This document shows positions 45,717-58,472 of a stretch of DNA of 64,000 bases, piece by piece (position 1 is the first letter of the stretch; each line of letters opens with the position of its first letter). The stretch comes from Antilocapra americana (Eukaryota > Chordata > Mammalia > Artiodactyla > Antilocapridae): NCBI GenBank assembly GCA_007570785.1, contig ML662445.1, positions 695,455 to 759,454 on the forward strand. Reading direction: 5' to 3'. The position numbers and the translations under genes are program-made. The notes beneath the pieces are model-generated. The model saw only the letters and a list, made by a program, of their open reading frames with translations, ran no database searches and had not been told where the DNA came from.

Positions 45717-47980
45717 GGACATACATGTTTTAATTTACTCATTACATAGTTATTATGTATTTGTCTGAATGTGTAATAGAAAAAATACAACAAATATATT
45801 AAGCCTATGATGTTATTCATTTTACTTAGTTTTTTTTAAAGGATTACATTTAAAATTAATTCAAAGAAAATTATTAAGTAACTAAATAGCATAAGTGGTG
45901 TGTAAATGTGGCAAAGTTATGTGAGTACTCAGAGTGCTAGGTTTGGGAGGATTCAGTAAGAACCCCTACCCACCGTGAAAAGGGGAAATTTCATTTCCAG
46001 AAACTAAAGATCCTCTCATGTCTGGAGGGGAGTCCTTCCCGTGCTGGTCGGGGGAGTAATCCCAGGTTATTTGCCTGGTCCTCCCAGGCCTGGCAGCAGA
46101 AGGCCTTGGGTTTCCTCTGTGCTCCGGGATGGCCCTAGAGAGGGCGAGCTGCCCTCAGTCATTTGGATAGCCAGTTGGAAGCTGACCCTTGTAGAACGCG
46201 AGGCCACTTGTGTGTGCTCAGGGTCCTGACTGTGGCTGGCACACGCTAGAACCGGGAAGGACAGCAGCTGTCTAGGCTCAGCTGCAAACCAGGATTTGGA
46301 AATACCCTGAACAATGATATGGAGTGGGTGAGCGGCTTGATGCTCTGCATCAGCTCTCCTCCCAGGTTGCACCTCCCTGCAGTGAGCTCCTTGCCCCCAA
46401 AGTGTCCTCAAGTTGTGCTCACCCCCTTTCTGATTTCATTTCCATGACATCCGTGAGAGGCAGGAGGTTGCATCATCTTTGTTTCCTAGACGAGGAAACT
46501 GACATCCAGAGAAGCTAGCAACTTAACTGGTCCCTGGAGAAATGGCGTTTGAATTTTGGTCTTCTGACTCCAGGTTTTCTTTTACTGTATTATTCTTTCT
46601 TAGGATTGTTTCCACCCCAGCACGACAATGCACTTACACAAGTAACTACATCACTCGTCTTTCGTGGTAACTGCCAGCTCTTTTGTGGGGAAAACACTTG
46701 GAATGAAGAACCATTTCTTCTTATCATAAAGTGTTGCAAGTTTAAAGAGGGGGATTCATGCAGTACTCGCCTTTGTGAGAATGAAGTGTTGAACTGGGTG
46801 ATCATGTTCCATAAAGGGGTTATTCTCCTGCTAGTAAAGCATCTGCCTACAACTGGAGAGGGTGTTATATACATGCATAAAGAGCAAATGAATGAGTTAA
46901 TAAATTAAATAATAAACCCAGTACCTGGTCTGAAGGAATTAACAAGCTAACAAAATCTATCATCGTTGCCAAATGCAGGGTTCTGCAGAGAAGCCAGGCG
47001 ACTGCCCCTCCTGGTGGGTTCCCCTCCTGCAGCTGCTGTCAGACCTCGAGCCAGTCGTCACAGGCATGTGGTTTGCATTCTTTCCTGTCACCACAGTGGG
47101 GCACAATTTGCCTTTAGAAGTATGTGTGCAAGAGAAAATCTGAACTTCTGGAGTCAGTATCCTCCACATGAAAATGGCAAAGACCCGTCTGCTCAACTAG
47201 GGGAGGAAAGGCCCAGGCTGGGGAGAGCTGTGCTCTTGTCTGGGCAGAGAGTGAGTAGAAGGGCTTTGGGGAGGACCTGGAAGGCACAGAGTGCTGGGCA
47301 TGTGAAGGGTCTGGGGCAGGTGGAAAGTGGAGCCTGTGCCAGGCACACGGACCTCAGGCGCTGACTCCCTGGCCAGCGCCCCCTGCACAAGGCAACTGTT
47401 ACCAGGTTACAGAGAGCGCAGGAGTGCCCTACTTGTAACACAGCAGGACAGGGGGGCAGGGGGTCGTCAGGTGAGTGTCTTGGTGACCTCGTGAGGGCTG
47501 CCACATCAAACCATCAAAGCCTGAGGGTGGTAGTTGGTGCCAAGGTGTGGCAGGGCTGGGAGGCTGGAGGTGAATATGATAGAAGGTGCCTGGGGGTTAT
47601 GGCCACCTGGGGCCTGTGAAGGCTCTCTGCATTACCCTCCACTGAATCTAGACGGGGGTCTGATAGTCTTCACCAGTCACTGAGATGAAAAACCTGCAAC
47701 CCAGGTCAGGCAGTACCCAAGACAAGAGCAGGGTCTGTGTGAGTGGGGGAGGGGGTCCAGGATGTGGGGGCTGCAGAGGAGGAGGGGACCGCGCCCGCAG
47801 GAGTGGGTGAGAAGTGCTTACCCGCTGGGACAGCCAGGGACGCAGCCTGGGCTGGGAGCTGACAAGGGCTCCAAAGCCCCCTTCTCCCCCTTATGTCTCT
47901 CTCTCATCACAGATTTTTATTAGCAGAAAACTTATTTGAAGATGACATTGGTCATCAATGTCAAAAACAGTCATTACAGG
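45717..47980. other. Intergenic sequence, no gene recognised
   Basis: Unique-looking sequence with a possible short Bov-tA remnant near 46825-46865 (TAGTAAAGCATCTGCC). No coding region is supported. Confidence 0.5.
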
Positions 47981-48186
47981 TGTATCTGGTGGCGCTAATA
48001 GTAAAGAACCCACCTGCAAATGTAGGAGACACAAGAGATGTGGATTAAATCCCTGGGTCAGGAACGTCCCTGGAGGAGGGCACGGCAACCCCCTCCAGTA
48101 TTCTTGCCTAGTCCTGTGATCACAGGAGCCTGGCAGGCTAGAGTCCATGGGGTCGAAAGAGTCAGACACGACTGAGGGGACAGCAC
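47981..48186 (+). mobile_element. Bov-tA SINE
   Basis: GTAAAGAACCCACCTGCAAA, CCTCCAGTATTCTTGCCTAG and GTCAGACACGACTGAGG give a sense Bov-tA with a diverged head. Confidence 0.88.
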
Positions 48187-49847
48187 ACTGTATTGAATGA
48201 GTTGTTCTACGAACCTGTGTCACAAGTAGCTTAGAGAGAGATGGAGTCACATATTAAAATACAGCTGGATGTCATTGTATTGTAACAGGGCTGCTTAGAC
48301 GGCTCGATCCTCAAGCAGCAAAGATGCATCTTTCCAGCTTCACAGTGAGGTTCCTGGACCAGCACTGGCAGCGGGTGTTTCAGGACCTGCCAGGACGCGG
48401 ACTGCAGGGCCCCAGGGAGAAGCCGGGCGCCGGCATGGCCGCCTCCCCTGGACTTGCGCGGGGGCCGCGTCCTCTGCGCCCTCTCCCCGCCCTTTCACTG
48501 GGAGAGTGTGGCTGGCCACATTCCGTCCATCTCATGAAAGGAATTTGTGACATATTTTAAGTGGTTGTCATTCTTCTTTTCCAAGTCCCATAAAACCTGC
48601 CCTCGTGGTCCCAGGCCTCTCCTCCCACTCAGACTCCCAGTGGGAACGTCTCTGCTGACAGCAGCCCCCACAGACCGAAGTCCCCATCCTGGCTCGACTC
48701 GGGCTGGAGCCTGTTCCGGCCAAACGGGGGCCGCCCAGTCTTGTGGACAGGCGGTGCCGCAGCGGAGGGAGGAGTCCTGAGAGCCTATCCGCTTCTCGGA
48801 GGCTGGAAAGCCCAGTTAGAGCAAAGACCTGGGGGAGGGGGGTGCAGGTACAGAGCCAGGCAACCCGCCAGCAGACAGGGAACCAAAATTAATGCTCTTT
48901 TCTTACAGAAACTTCTCAAGAAATGTCATTTCTCAAGAAATGTTTTCAGCGAAACTTTTAAGCCTATAGAAATTTTTCGGTCGGAGTTTCTTATGTACAG
49001 AGTTCAAACGCTGGCAGAGTTTGCCTCAGTCCAGATGGCTGCCAGGGGAGATCAGAGCTGGACAGAACCTCCTCACGTCAGCTCAGAGACACCCGAGGCT
49101 GGGAGCCTTGTGCACAAGGTTGGTGACAACGCCAGGTGGGCATGCACTCTGCTTCCTCTTCTGATCCTGGCCCGGCCGAAGCAGGGTGGCCAGGCCACCA
49201 GCAGGAGGCTTAGAGAGGGGGCCGCAGAGCACTGCAAGAAAGGCCTGGTGTCCCCCCTGAGTCAGAGACTTGAGAGGCACTGGCGGCTCAGACGCCAGCG
49301 GAGCTTCCCGTGGAGTTCCTCTGCAGGCTCCACTGCGAAGCTGGTGCCGATGGGAGCCTGGGGGCCCTGCTGTCTTCTTGGGGGGTGGAGGGTGCTCTCT
49401 GAGGCCTTCCCTAGCCTCTGCCCGCATCACAGCGGCTGGAGGGCACTTTCCTGCCAGAGGCCACGGGCAGCCCAGGTCCGCCCCGTGGAGGCTCCATCTC
49501 TACTGTGCACTCGGGCGTCGGCAAGGAGCAATTCCGTCCACCTTCCGAATGGCAGAGCCTACAGACGCAGCTTCAAGCTCAGAGACCAGAAGCTGGCCCC
49601 CTCCCAAGAACAGGGTCTTCAGCGGCTGTGCTTTTACCCCATGGGCTGCAACCAGAAGGTGGGCCCAGCCTGGCACAGGGCGACCCCAGGCTGAGTGTGG
49701 AGCCATATAAGCCAAGCAACTCCTGGTGGGAGTGCTGTGCCTTCTGGGGGCTCCACCCGGGGGGCCAGGGCCACAAAGCAGGGGCTGTATCCCCCATCAA
49801 AGTGCAGCGGCTCCTATCCCACCACTGGCCAGTGACTCCTGTCTCAG
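48187..49847. other. Intergenic sequence with long unassigned open frames
   Basis: A 317-codon plus-strand frame (48741-49694) is open, but its composition and lack of any recognisable motif suggest chance openness in GC-rich DNA. Confidence 0.45.
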
Positions 49848-50312
49848 CACCAGCACCCTGACTCCTGGTCCAGCACTAACACCCTGACCCCTGTCCCAGC
49901 CCTGGTACCCTGACCCCTGGTCCAGCACCAGCGCCCTGACCCCTGGTCCAGCGCTGGCACCCTGACCCCTGGTCCAGCACCCTGACCCCTGGTCCAGTGC
50001 CCTGACCCCTGGTCCAGCGCCGGCGCCCTGACCCCTGGTCCAGCGCTGGCACCCTGACCCCTGGTCCAGCACCCTGACCCCTGGTCCAGCACCGGCGCCC
50101 TGACACCTGGTCCAGCACTGGTGCCCTGACCCTGGTCCAGCACTGATGCCCTGACTTCTGGTCCAGCACCCTGACCCCTGGTCCAGCACTGGTGCCCTGA
50201 CCCCGGTCCAGCACCCTGACCCTTAGTCCAGCACCAGAGCCCTGACCCCTGGTCCGGCACCCTGATGACCCCTGGTCCAGCACCGGCACCCTGACCCCTG
50301 GTCCAGCACTGG
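49848..50312 (+). repeat. VNTR with alternating 20-bp and 26-bp units
   Basis: About 20 copies of CCCTGACCCCTGGTCCAGCA, many extended by a 5-6 bp spacer such as CCGGCG, CTGGCA or CTGGTG. The array is GC rich and lies in intergenic sequence. Glycine-rich frames on the minus strand (WTRGQGAGPGVR) are translations of the repeat and not proteins. Confidence 0.92.
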
Positions 50313-52327
50313 CCTGTGACAGCTCACACACCTCACACACACACATGCTCTTCCTGTCCACTCTCCCTGAGCCCCATGTAGAGGCGCTCCTCTGGGAGGC
50401 AGCCCTGGCCAGGGGCAGGGGAGCAGAGGCTGCACGGTCCTGGCTGCTGGGGCTGCCAGGTCTCCATGTGGACCAGGGCCCCTGGGACCTTTGGGTCCTC
50501 AGAAATGCAAGCAAGGAGTGGATTCGGGAGATGTGCACAGAGAGATGACTCTTTTCATTGAACAGCAAAAGTCACACAGCATTCTAAAGCAACTGGACAC
50601 CAATAAAAACTTGAAAAAGCAGTGCTACATTTTACGCTTGAAGATTGTTTCATGTGTATTAGATACTGAAACAGCACGGAAGTTACTTTTCCTAAAGGTA
50701 GAATTTCGCTGCAATTGGCCTGAGCCTTGTACCTGAAAGTTTTGCCCTAAATACCAGTCATTTTGAGTCTCCTGCCGCTGTGGTGTCCCAGGAGGCTCCC
50801 CCGCCCCCAACCCAGCCCCCGCCGGTGCAGACCCACCACACAGGCAGGATGTGGCCCAGCCCTGCATTCATGTTTGTCCCACATTTGCATCTTCCTTTAG
50901 GTTTTGGAATTTTTTCAGTGTCAGAATTCTCATATAGTTTATCTGACATATTTTTGTTTTTTTGCTTTGGATTGTTGGTTGATCTGATGTTCCCTAGATG
51001 TTTACAAACCCTAGAGTGTTCATACAAGCTCTTAGGATCCCATGGTACTAATAACAGTGTTTACAAATACCAGTATAAACGAGCATTGAGTGGACTTGGC
51101 CTTTCCCCCACCCAGTGGAAACCTGCTCTCAGCTTCAGCCATAGGAAAATGCCGTGAAGCCTGGCGGACAAGAGTGGCACACACTGCTCTTTGGGCCCAG
51201 CTGTGCCACGCTCAGGAATAACAGGTATGAGGGGCTGCAGGCTGAGGTCCGGGGAGGTGACTCACCCCTGGTGGGGGCGAGTACCTGGGCCGCGGGGCCC
51301 TTGTGGGTCAGTCCCAGAACAAGACGCTCTCCTCATCCTCTGTTCCGTTCCATCTTGAAGATTTTCAACCCCAAAGGGATTAAAAGCTTGTAATACCAAA
51401 TACACACATAAAAGGACAAACACGATTAAAATTCAACATTAACAAAAATTAATTCAAGGCATGATTCTACATCCCTCACCTTGGAAACTGGTTTTAGGTC
51501 TGAGCATAGGTGCTGGGGCCTGAAGCTGAGCTGGCCCCTGGCAGTTCAGGAGGGTCCCAGGGTCCCAGATCGGAGCTGTCCCCTGAGGGTCCACGCAGGG
51601 GCCCGCTGAAGAGGGGACACTGACCTAACCCAGCTTCCAGTCTTCCCTGCCTTCTTCCTCTTCACCCCTGGGCCCCTGTCACTGTTCTGCTGGCTTCGGG
51701 TTTGAGGAGGAGCTGGGTTTGCTGCCTGGTTCATGTAGGACTGAACGTGAGTGGAGGTCTGTGCTGACCCTGGGGCCCCCGGGGAGCAGCCCACCTGCTC
51801 CTGAAGGGCTAGAGACAGCAGAATTTCTGTCCCAGCCACCAAGGCCTCTGCCACTGTCCCCGGCCGGCCACTGTCACCTAGAGGCCAGAAAGGGGTGGTG
51901 TCCAGGAGGGGAGAATGGCCTGACTTTCTCAGCAAAGTGGACCCAGTGCGAGACCACTGAGGGCAGGAACCCTATCCCAGCCTTGAAGGGTCTGACCCCA
52001 GCAGGGCACAGCCCTGGCATCTGGGTGAGCAATCCAGGCCGCGTGTGCAAGGCTCCGTCTGAGGCTGCGATCACACCAGAGGATACCACGGGACTTCAGG
52101 TCCAGGAGATGGGCCTGGAGCAAAGAAGATGTTTGTCAAGTGGGAAGCAAGCCACAGAGGAAAGAAACCAGGAGACTGAAGTGTTGGTGTCAGGGATGCA
52201 GGTTTAAGTAGGACGGCAGGGCAAAGGTCACCTGGAAAGTGGGGAAAGCATGTGGGTATCTTGAGCAAGAGGGCCTTCCCAGGATGTCTGGTGCCCTTGG
52301 AGCAGCTGGGGGAGGGCAGGGTGCAGG
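50313..52327. other. Intergenic sequence, no gene recognised
   Basis: Mixed composition between two minisatellites. No repeat or coding match was recognised. Confidence 0.5.
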
Positions 52328-52440
52328 GGGCCATAGGGAGGGGTGGGTGCAGGGCCTATAGGAAGGGGTGGGTCAGGAGGGGACCATGGGGAGGGGTGGG
52401 TCAGGAGAGGCCATGGGGAGGGGTGGGTACAGGGTGCGGG
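52328..52440 (+). repeat. G-rich minisatellite, about 27-bp units
   Basis: Four or five copies of CCATGGGGAGGGGTGGGTCA with AGGAGAGG or CAGGGCCT spacers. Runs of three or more G every few bases make G-quadruplex formation plausible. Confidence 0.85.
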
Positions 52441-53091
52441 CCCTGAGAGGATGATCCACGGATGGGAGGCACCCAAGGGCTATGGGGAGCGATACTGCAG
52501 ACAGGCCCAGGAGGCACTCAGAGTCCCTGGAAACCAGGGAAAGGCCTGAGGCTGAACCTCTTCCGCTGGCAGAGGCGAGCCTTGCCCACCCAGCTGCAGT
52601 CCAGGCCACGGGACAGCCCTGGTCAAGTGTGCTGGCCGTCCTGGGGTCGCCTCCTGTGTCCTGGCACCTTGGGCAGGGTCAAAAGCCGAATCAGTGGTCT
52701 GGGGGCCGTTTAGGCCCCTCGGGGTCCAGAGATGCTCACGGGCCCCTCACAATGAGAGGGTGCAGCCCAGCAGTCAGATCCTAAGCGGGGTCCCTCTGCT
52801 GGCCCCGTGAGCCACAAGCCCTGAAAGACCTTTGCCCTCTGGTCAATAATTCCGCGTCCAGGACTGACTCCCAGGAAAGGTCAGCCACCCTCACGCGGAC
52901 CCCTGTGAGGTGTTCTCTGCAGTGGCGTCCATAACCTCATGAAAACCACAGTTTCAGAGGATGGGCCTACTGTGGGAAAGAGTGCCGCTGCAAGGGGGTC
53001 CAGGGCCAGCACTCCGGACCTGCGACAGACGCCCCCTTGTTTGGGGCTGGATTTTGGCCTGGGCTGCACTGAACGGTTGTCCTGGCCTCCA

Positions 53092-53335
53092 CATGCACAC
53101 ACACATATGCCTGCCTGCATACATAAACATGCACACACACACAGTCATGCATATAAATGCACACGTGTACACAAACGTGTGTGTGCGCACACACATGTAT
53201 ACATTTGTACACACACGTTCATACACAGGCACACATACCCACACATGTTCACACATATACACGTGTGCATGCATATACATGCACACACATATACATGCAT
53301 ACACACACACACGCACATACATACACATGCACAAT
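53092..53335 (+). repeat. CA/TACATG-rich microsatellite
   Basis: About 240 bp of ACACACATATACATGCATAC variants. Frames across it are His/Thr or Val/Cys repeats. Confidence 0.92.
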
Positions 53336-56300
53336 TGAGAGGAATCATGCAGGGGCATTAACCCCCGTCCTCTCTGAAGTGTGGCTCTTGGTGATCCCCA
53401 GTTCCTTCCATTTTTCTGTACTTTCCCCTGTTTCCGTAATGAGTTTGCCTTCATTTTTCTGAGAAAAAACCCCAGTATTTTAACAAAGACTTCACTTCAG
53501 GGTTGGACATTGAGAGGTCTCCTGACCTCACGTCTGGGCACTCAGCCCCAGGGACTTCTCGCCAGCGGCTTCTGGTTCAGCTGAGCTTTTGGGGTCAGCG
53601 CTCGGGTTGGAGTGTTCAGTGGGTCACCACGAAGGTTTCCTGAGGCACAGGGGCCTGGGCCCACCCCAGGCCCCTACCACCTCTCCATCAACCAAGTCCC
53701 CAGCTAGCACCGGGGGCCCCTCAGACCTGGGAAACCACTGGGCCACCGGATGGGAAGGCTCCGGAGGCTGTGGTTTGTTATTGATGTGACCTCGTTCTCA
53801 AGCTGGGACGGTCTGTAGTCCTCAGCTTTTGTTTCTTAATTTGGTGTTCAGTGTTTGAGGACATGGACGATCCAAAAAGCTATTTCTTTTTCTCCCTAAA
53901 TGACTGTAACTCAGTATTCTCTTGCATGAAAAGTCACAACCAAGGGTTCCACCAAGGCAGCTGGGACAGCTGAGCCCAGACGTGGGGGGCGGCAGCGGGA
54001 GGTGTGCCCGAGGTCCCAGCCCAGCTGGACTGGCTGTCACGCGGCCCTGCGGCCCTCCGTTGGTCTGGGGGCACCGTCTGTGCTGTTGGGTTTGTGTGCG
54101 GTTCTCGTCTCTCACAGCTAGGACAGCCCTGGGACAAGGCCCAAGGGTCCCCCGCCTCACTGGCCAGGTGGGCTGGGACCTCGGGCCTTGCCCGGTCGAG
54201 CCTCCTTCCTGGCCCCCCAGCTTGTGTGCTTCCAGGCGAAACCAGGCAGGGACCTCGTGGCCATCAGATCACCAGGGGTCCCTGTGCTCTCGGTCTTCCT
54301 TTCCGAGGCACGGCTTCCAGGCTGAGATCACAGCCCCCAGATGGGTAACGACAGGCTGCTGGAGGCTTCAGCAGATGCCTTGCGAAGTCCCTGAAGATGA
54401 GGACGTCCAGGTCGATATGACCATTCCCTGCTGTTTGCAGGCTGAGGAAGCTGCCTGGGGAGGACGTGAGCTGGGCGTGGAGGCCGCAGCCTCGCTTCCT
54501 TCCCACGGCCCACAGTCACCACTGGTGGACTCCGGGTCCTCGGTCCTCCGGTAAGTCAGGAGTTTCCAGGAACAGGGTACCTGCAGGACCGCATTCCTGG
54601 AACACACGCACAGAGCCGACGTGCTGAAGGCAGTGAGCAGGAGGAGCTGGCCCTCCGCCTGAGGCCCGAGTCGGGCTCTCCAGGTCCCACCCTACTTGGC
54701 AGCTCCCCCTCGGTCCAGCCCCAAGGTGACGGCCATGTGGGGGAGACTCCGGAGCGCCTCTGGTGTCCACAGTGGTCCAGGCCCAGCCTCAGACTACAGC
54801 CCAGACTAGTCAGGTTTCAGTCTAGCTGTCTGTGTGTCACCATGATGCGATACACACATGTGCACGCACACACACGTGTAGCACTGTGTGAGTCCCAGCC
54901 GTGTGTCGGGAGCCCGTGTAGTCACAGGCCTGGCCTCTTGGGGTGGGCTCACAGGCCACACTCCCCTCTTCCTGGGCCCTTTTTATTCCACCAGCTTAGC
55001 TTCCTGTCCTCACGAGGACAAGGGATCAGGGGTCCCGCGGCTCACTGAGGGGCTGCCACGGGACCTGGGCCGGCCTGGATGGGTCCTGACACGGCACACA
55101 CGGGGTGTGCTGGCTGTGCTCAGGTGTCAATGTCCCTCTGCTGTGCGCCTCCTGTGGGCCCCGAGCCGCTCTGCCCACAGACCCAGCTGATGGTTGGCGG
55201 CCTGCATGCCCTGGATGTCTACACACCCTACGGTCCCCAGGCTCCTGGGAGACAGAGCTCGGAGACGCAGCAGATGGATAGTGTTTTCCTGGACCGAGAC
55301 CTGGGAGGCGATTAGACTTGCAGTGACAGATGAACTTTCCACATCCTCACCAGCATCTTCTCGTCCCTGGGAGATGCACAGAAAGACAATTTGATATTAA
55401 TTATTACTATACTAATCTGCGGGGAAGGCTCCCTGATGATAACAGTAATGATAACAAAGGGCGCCTTTATTGAGTTACGTGGCGGCGCTGCCGCTCCAGG
55501 TCCATGAAGTTCAAGGGAAGACTCCAACCAGGCGATGCCCCCAGGTCAGCATTTGCTTAGTTTTATTAAGTGTGTTCTGGAGCAGCAGCCCCTGAACCTG
55601 CCCCCGCCCTCCCCCTTCCAGGGGACCACTTGCTCCCTGATCTCTGAGCTGACCTTAAGTGGTTCCCCCAGCCTCTCATCCACTGGCTACCACTGCTGTC
55701 TTTTAGGTACTAATTGTTGGCACCTCTGTTTAGCCCTGGCCCCTCACCGCATGGCACGTTCCCTACTGGTCACATGAACAGCATCACAACACCTCAGCAA
55801 ACTGACCACTTGCCCTCATTGTCCACCCCTTGAGAATCGACGCTTATCCTTGGAACCCCTGAGGCCTGATTCTAGGGTGCTGCATTGACTTTCAGCCCCT
55901 GTGGTTGCTCTGGGGCCTGAGATCCCCCTGCGTCCTCCTGGTCCCCGGATCCATTCCTTTTGGCCGAGTGCAGAGTCCGTGGGGGATCAGCAGAGAGGGT
56001 CTCGGTGCAGGAGCCTCAGGGTCTCTGCCTGGAAACTCATGCCGTCAGGTCTGGGAAGCTTTCTCCACTATTGGCTGATTTCCTTCCCTCTGAACTGCTC
56101 CTCATTCTGAGCGCCTGGCGGCCAGTGTTGGCCCTCCGGACATGCACTATGGTTTTCTGATCCTCCCTTCCCCAGTTTTAATCTTGTCATCTTTCAGCTG
56201 TAATTTCTGGTAGACTTTCTTGACATTTGTCACCATATTTCTCATTTCTAGGGCTCCTCGTGCTTGCTGCGTGTTTTCTGTTTATATACTATTTTGGTTA

Positions 56301-57186
56301 CATTTCCCGCATTTTGAGGAAATGATGTTAAGCTTTCCTTTCTGCACAGTGTCTATTTATCTGCACAAGCTGTTACTGGAAGTTTGTTTCCCACATTACA
56401 GTCTTTGCTCTGATGTTTGTCTGATTCTATTTGAAGCGAAGAATCCGGAGCCATGATGGGGGGTGTGCTTGCTCTGAACTTCCCTGTTGGGGAAAGTCAG
56501 GGTGGCCGGGGCCTTGAGACACGGGTCCTTCACGGGTCTTGGTCTTGTGTCCCGCTTGTTAAGCCTAGATTTCCAGACTGACTGCCAAGTGCTCCTGAGT
56601 AGAGGTGCCAGGATAAGGTGGGCAATCAGGGTCAGGGAGGACCAAGCGGCTCCTCTGGCTCCACCTCTCTGACCTCGGTCCAGAGTGCAGGCCAGAGCCC
56701 CAGGTGGGTGGACATGAGACCCGCAAGATAGCACCGTCCAGAGGGAAGTGACGGCGCAGTTACCAGGGCCCTCACCACACTCAGGGGCCCCGCCAGGAAA
56801 GAATGCACCCCTCTACCTCACGTTTGTCTGAAGCCCAGTGATACAGTGAGGGTGAGGCCAGGACTATGTGGACAGGCTCTGCTAGAACCCACAAGGCCCG
56901 CAGGGGTAGCCACTGTCTGTCTGTCCAGGGAGCCATTCTCAAGGCCCAGGGCTGGCGGTGTCCCCTGAGAGCACCGTCCCAGCACAGAGGCCCCAGCCAC
57001 CTGCCTGCTTTCTCTGGTCTGGACTCCTGCTCCTGGGCTGGACTCGGCAGCTTCCCAGAAGGTGTTCTGCTGGCTTGGTCTCTGCTCTCACTGTGACGCT
57101 TTCATCCTCTGAGGTCCCAGTCACCTGACCTCCCCTGAACCCCAGCCTGGCTCTGCATCCCTGGGAGCTGATTTCAAGCAGAGATT
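53336..57186. other. Intergenic sequence, no gene recognised
   Basis: Mostly GC-rich unique sequence with a small CA tract near 54855-54880 and two GATAAC motifs near 55435-55455. No gene is supported. Confidence 0.5.
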
Positions 57187-57588
57187 GTTGTTGTTCAGTC
57201 CCTCAGTCATGTCCAACTCTTTGCGACCCCATGGACTGCAGCACACCAGGCCTCCCTGTCCTTTACCATCTCCTGGATTTTGCTCAAACTCATGTCCATT
57301 GAGTTGGTGATGCTATTCAACCATCTCATCCTCTGTCATCCCCTTCTTCTCCTGCCTTCAATCTTTCCCAGCATCAGGGTCTTTTCCAATGAGTTGGCTC
57401 TTCTTATCAGGTGGCCAAAGTATTGGAGCTTGAGCTTCAGCATCAGTCTTTCCAGTGAGTATTCAGGGTTGATTTCCTTTAGGATTGACTGGTTCGATTT
57501 CCTTGCTGTCCAAGGGACTCTCAAGAGTCTTCTCCAACACCATAGTTTGAAAGCATCAATTCTTCATTACTCAGCCTTCTTTATCAGA
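57187..57588 (-). mobile_element. BovB-derived element, antisense
   Basis: GTTGTTCAGTCCCTCAGTCA, ATGGACTGCAGCACACCAGG, CAGCATCAGGGTCTTTTCCA and GAGTCTTCTCCAACACCATA are all present, about 400 bp in total. Confidence 0.9.
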
Positions 57589-58264
57589 GAGGAGGTTAAA
57601 TCTCCGGTTTAGAATTCCAGTGGATGCCTGACACCTGCTTATTTGGGTATTAGAAATAGAAGCTTCACTGACTGGTCACTGCACTGGCTCCTCACAAATT
57701 GGCCATCACCCCCAGGGGTGGAGCTGCTCTGCACGGCCAGATGGCCAGCGCTGGACCCAGCGAGCCTGTCAAGCTGGCTTCACGTCAGGCCGGCCTGGGG
57801 ACGTCCACGATGCCAGCTGTCTGTTAGGGACCTTTAAACACAGGCTTCTCTCAAATGCAGACCCTGACAGTGGGTGGATCACTACTTCGATTTCCTGATG
57901 CCCTGTGGCCCCAGGCCGTGGGGCAGTTATACTTAGTTGGGAGCTGACAGCTACCTCCCCAAGGGGGTCGCGTGAGTGCTAATGGGGACCAGCTGCTTCA
58001 GCGGGGCCCCTGGGGGCTGGTGTGCCTCAGAGGCTGTGTCATGAGATGAAAGAGCTCCGAGAACTCTCTGGAGTCTGTCCCCAGGCCTCTGTGGCTGAGA
58101 GCTCCATCCACCTGAAGAGACCTTTTGGAAGGTGAAAGGGGCCAGATTTTAAAGAGGCCTTGTTGACTGATTTAAATCCTGCCTAACCCCAGAGAGGGCC
58201 AAAGGTAGATAATCTGTCCAGGACTGGGCTGGGCCCTCACTCCTTCATGGGCTGCGTGCAGGCC

Positions 58265-58472
58265 CAGTCGTGTCCGACTCAGTCGTGTGCGACCCCATGG
58301 ACTCTAGCCCACCAGGCTCCTCTGTCCATAGGGTTCTCCAAGCAAGAATACTGGAGTCGGGTGCCATGCCTCATCCAGGGGATCTTCCTGACCCAGGGAT
58401 TGAACCTATGTCTCTTGTGTCTCCTGCTTTGGCAGGTGGGTTCTTTGCTGCCAGCACCACCTGGGAAGCCCC
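58265..58472 (-). mobile_element. Bov-tA SINE
   Basis: CAGTCGTGTGCGACCCCATG, TCTCCAAGCAAGAATACTGG, GACCCAGGGATTGAACCTAT and head CACCTGGGAAGCCC mark an antisense copy. Confidence 0.9.

Noticed and set aside
48741..49694. 317-codon plus-strand frame
   Set aside because: No recognisable domain, no repeat of codons expected from a family, and GC-rich DNA makes such openness common.
49848..50312. CRISPR-like regular repeat array
   Set aside because: The spacing is only 0-6 bp between cores, the repeats vary, and the genome is mammalian; it is a VNTR.
49876..50568. 230-codon minus-strand Gly-rich frame
   Set aside because: It is the translation of the 20/26-bp VNTR, open because the repeat lacks stops.
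54264..54554. Possible short coding exon (frames on both strands near 54.3-54.55 kb)
   Set aside because: Neither strand shows a recognisable protein or a convincing pair of splice sites.
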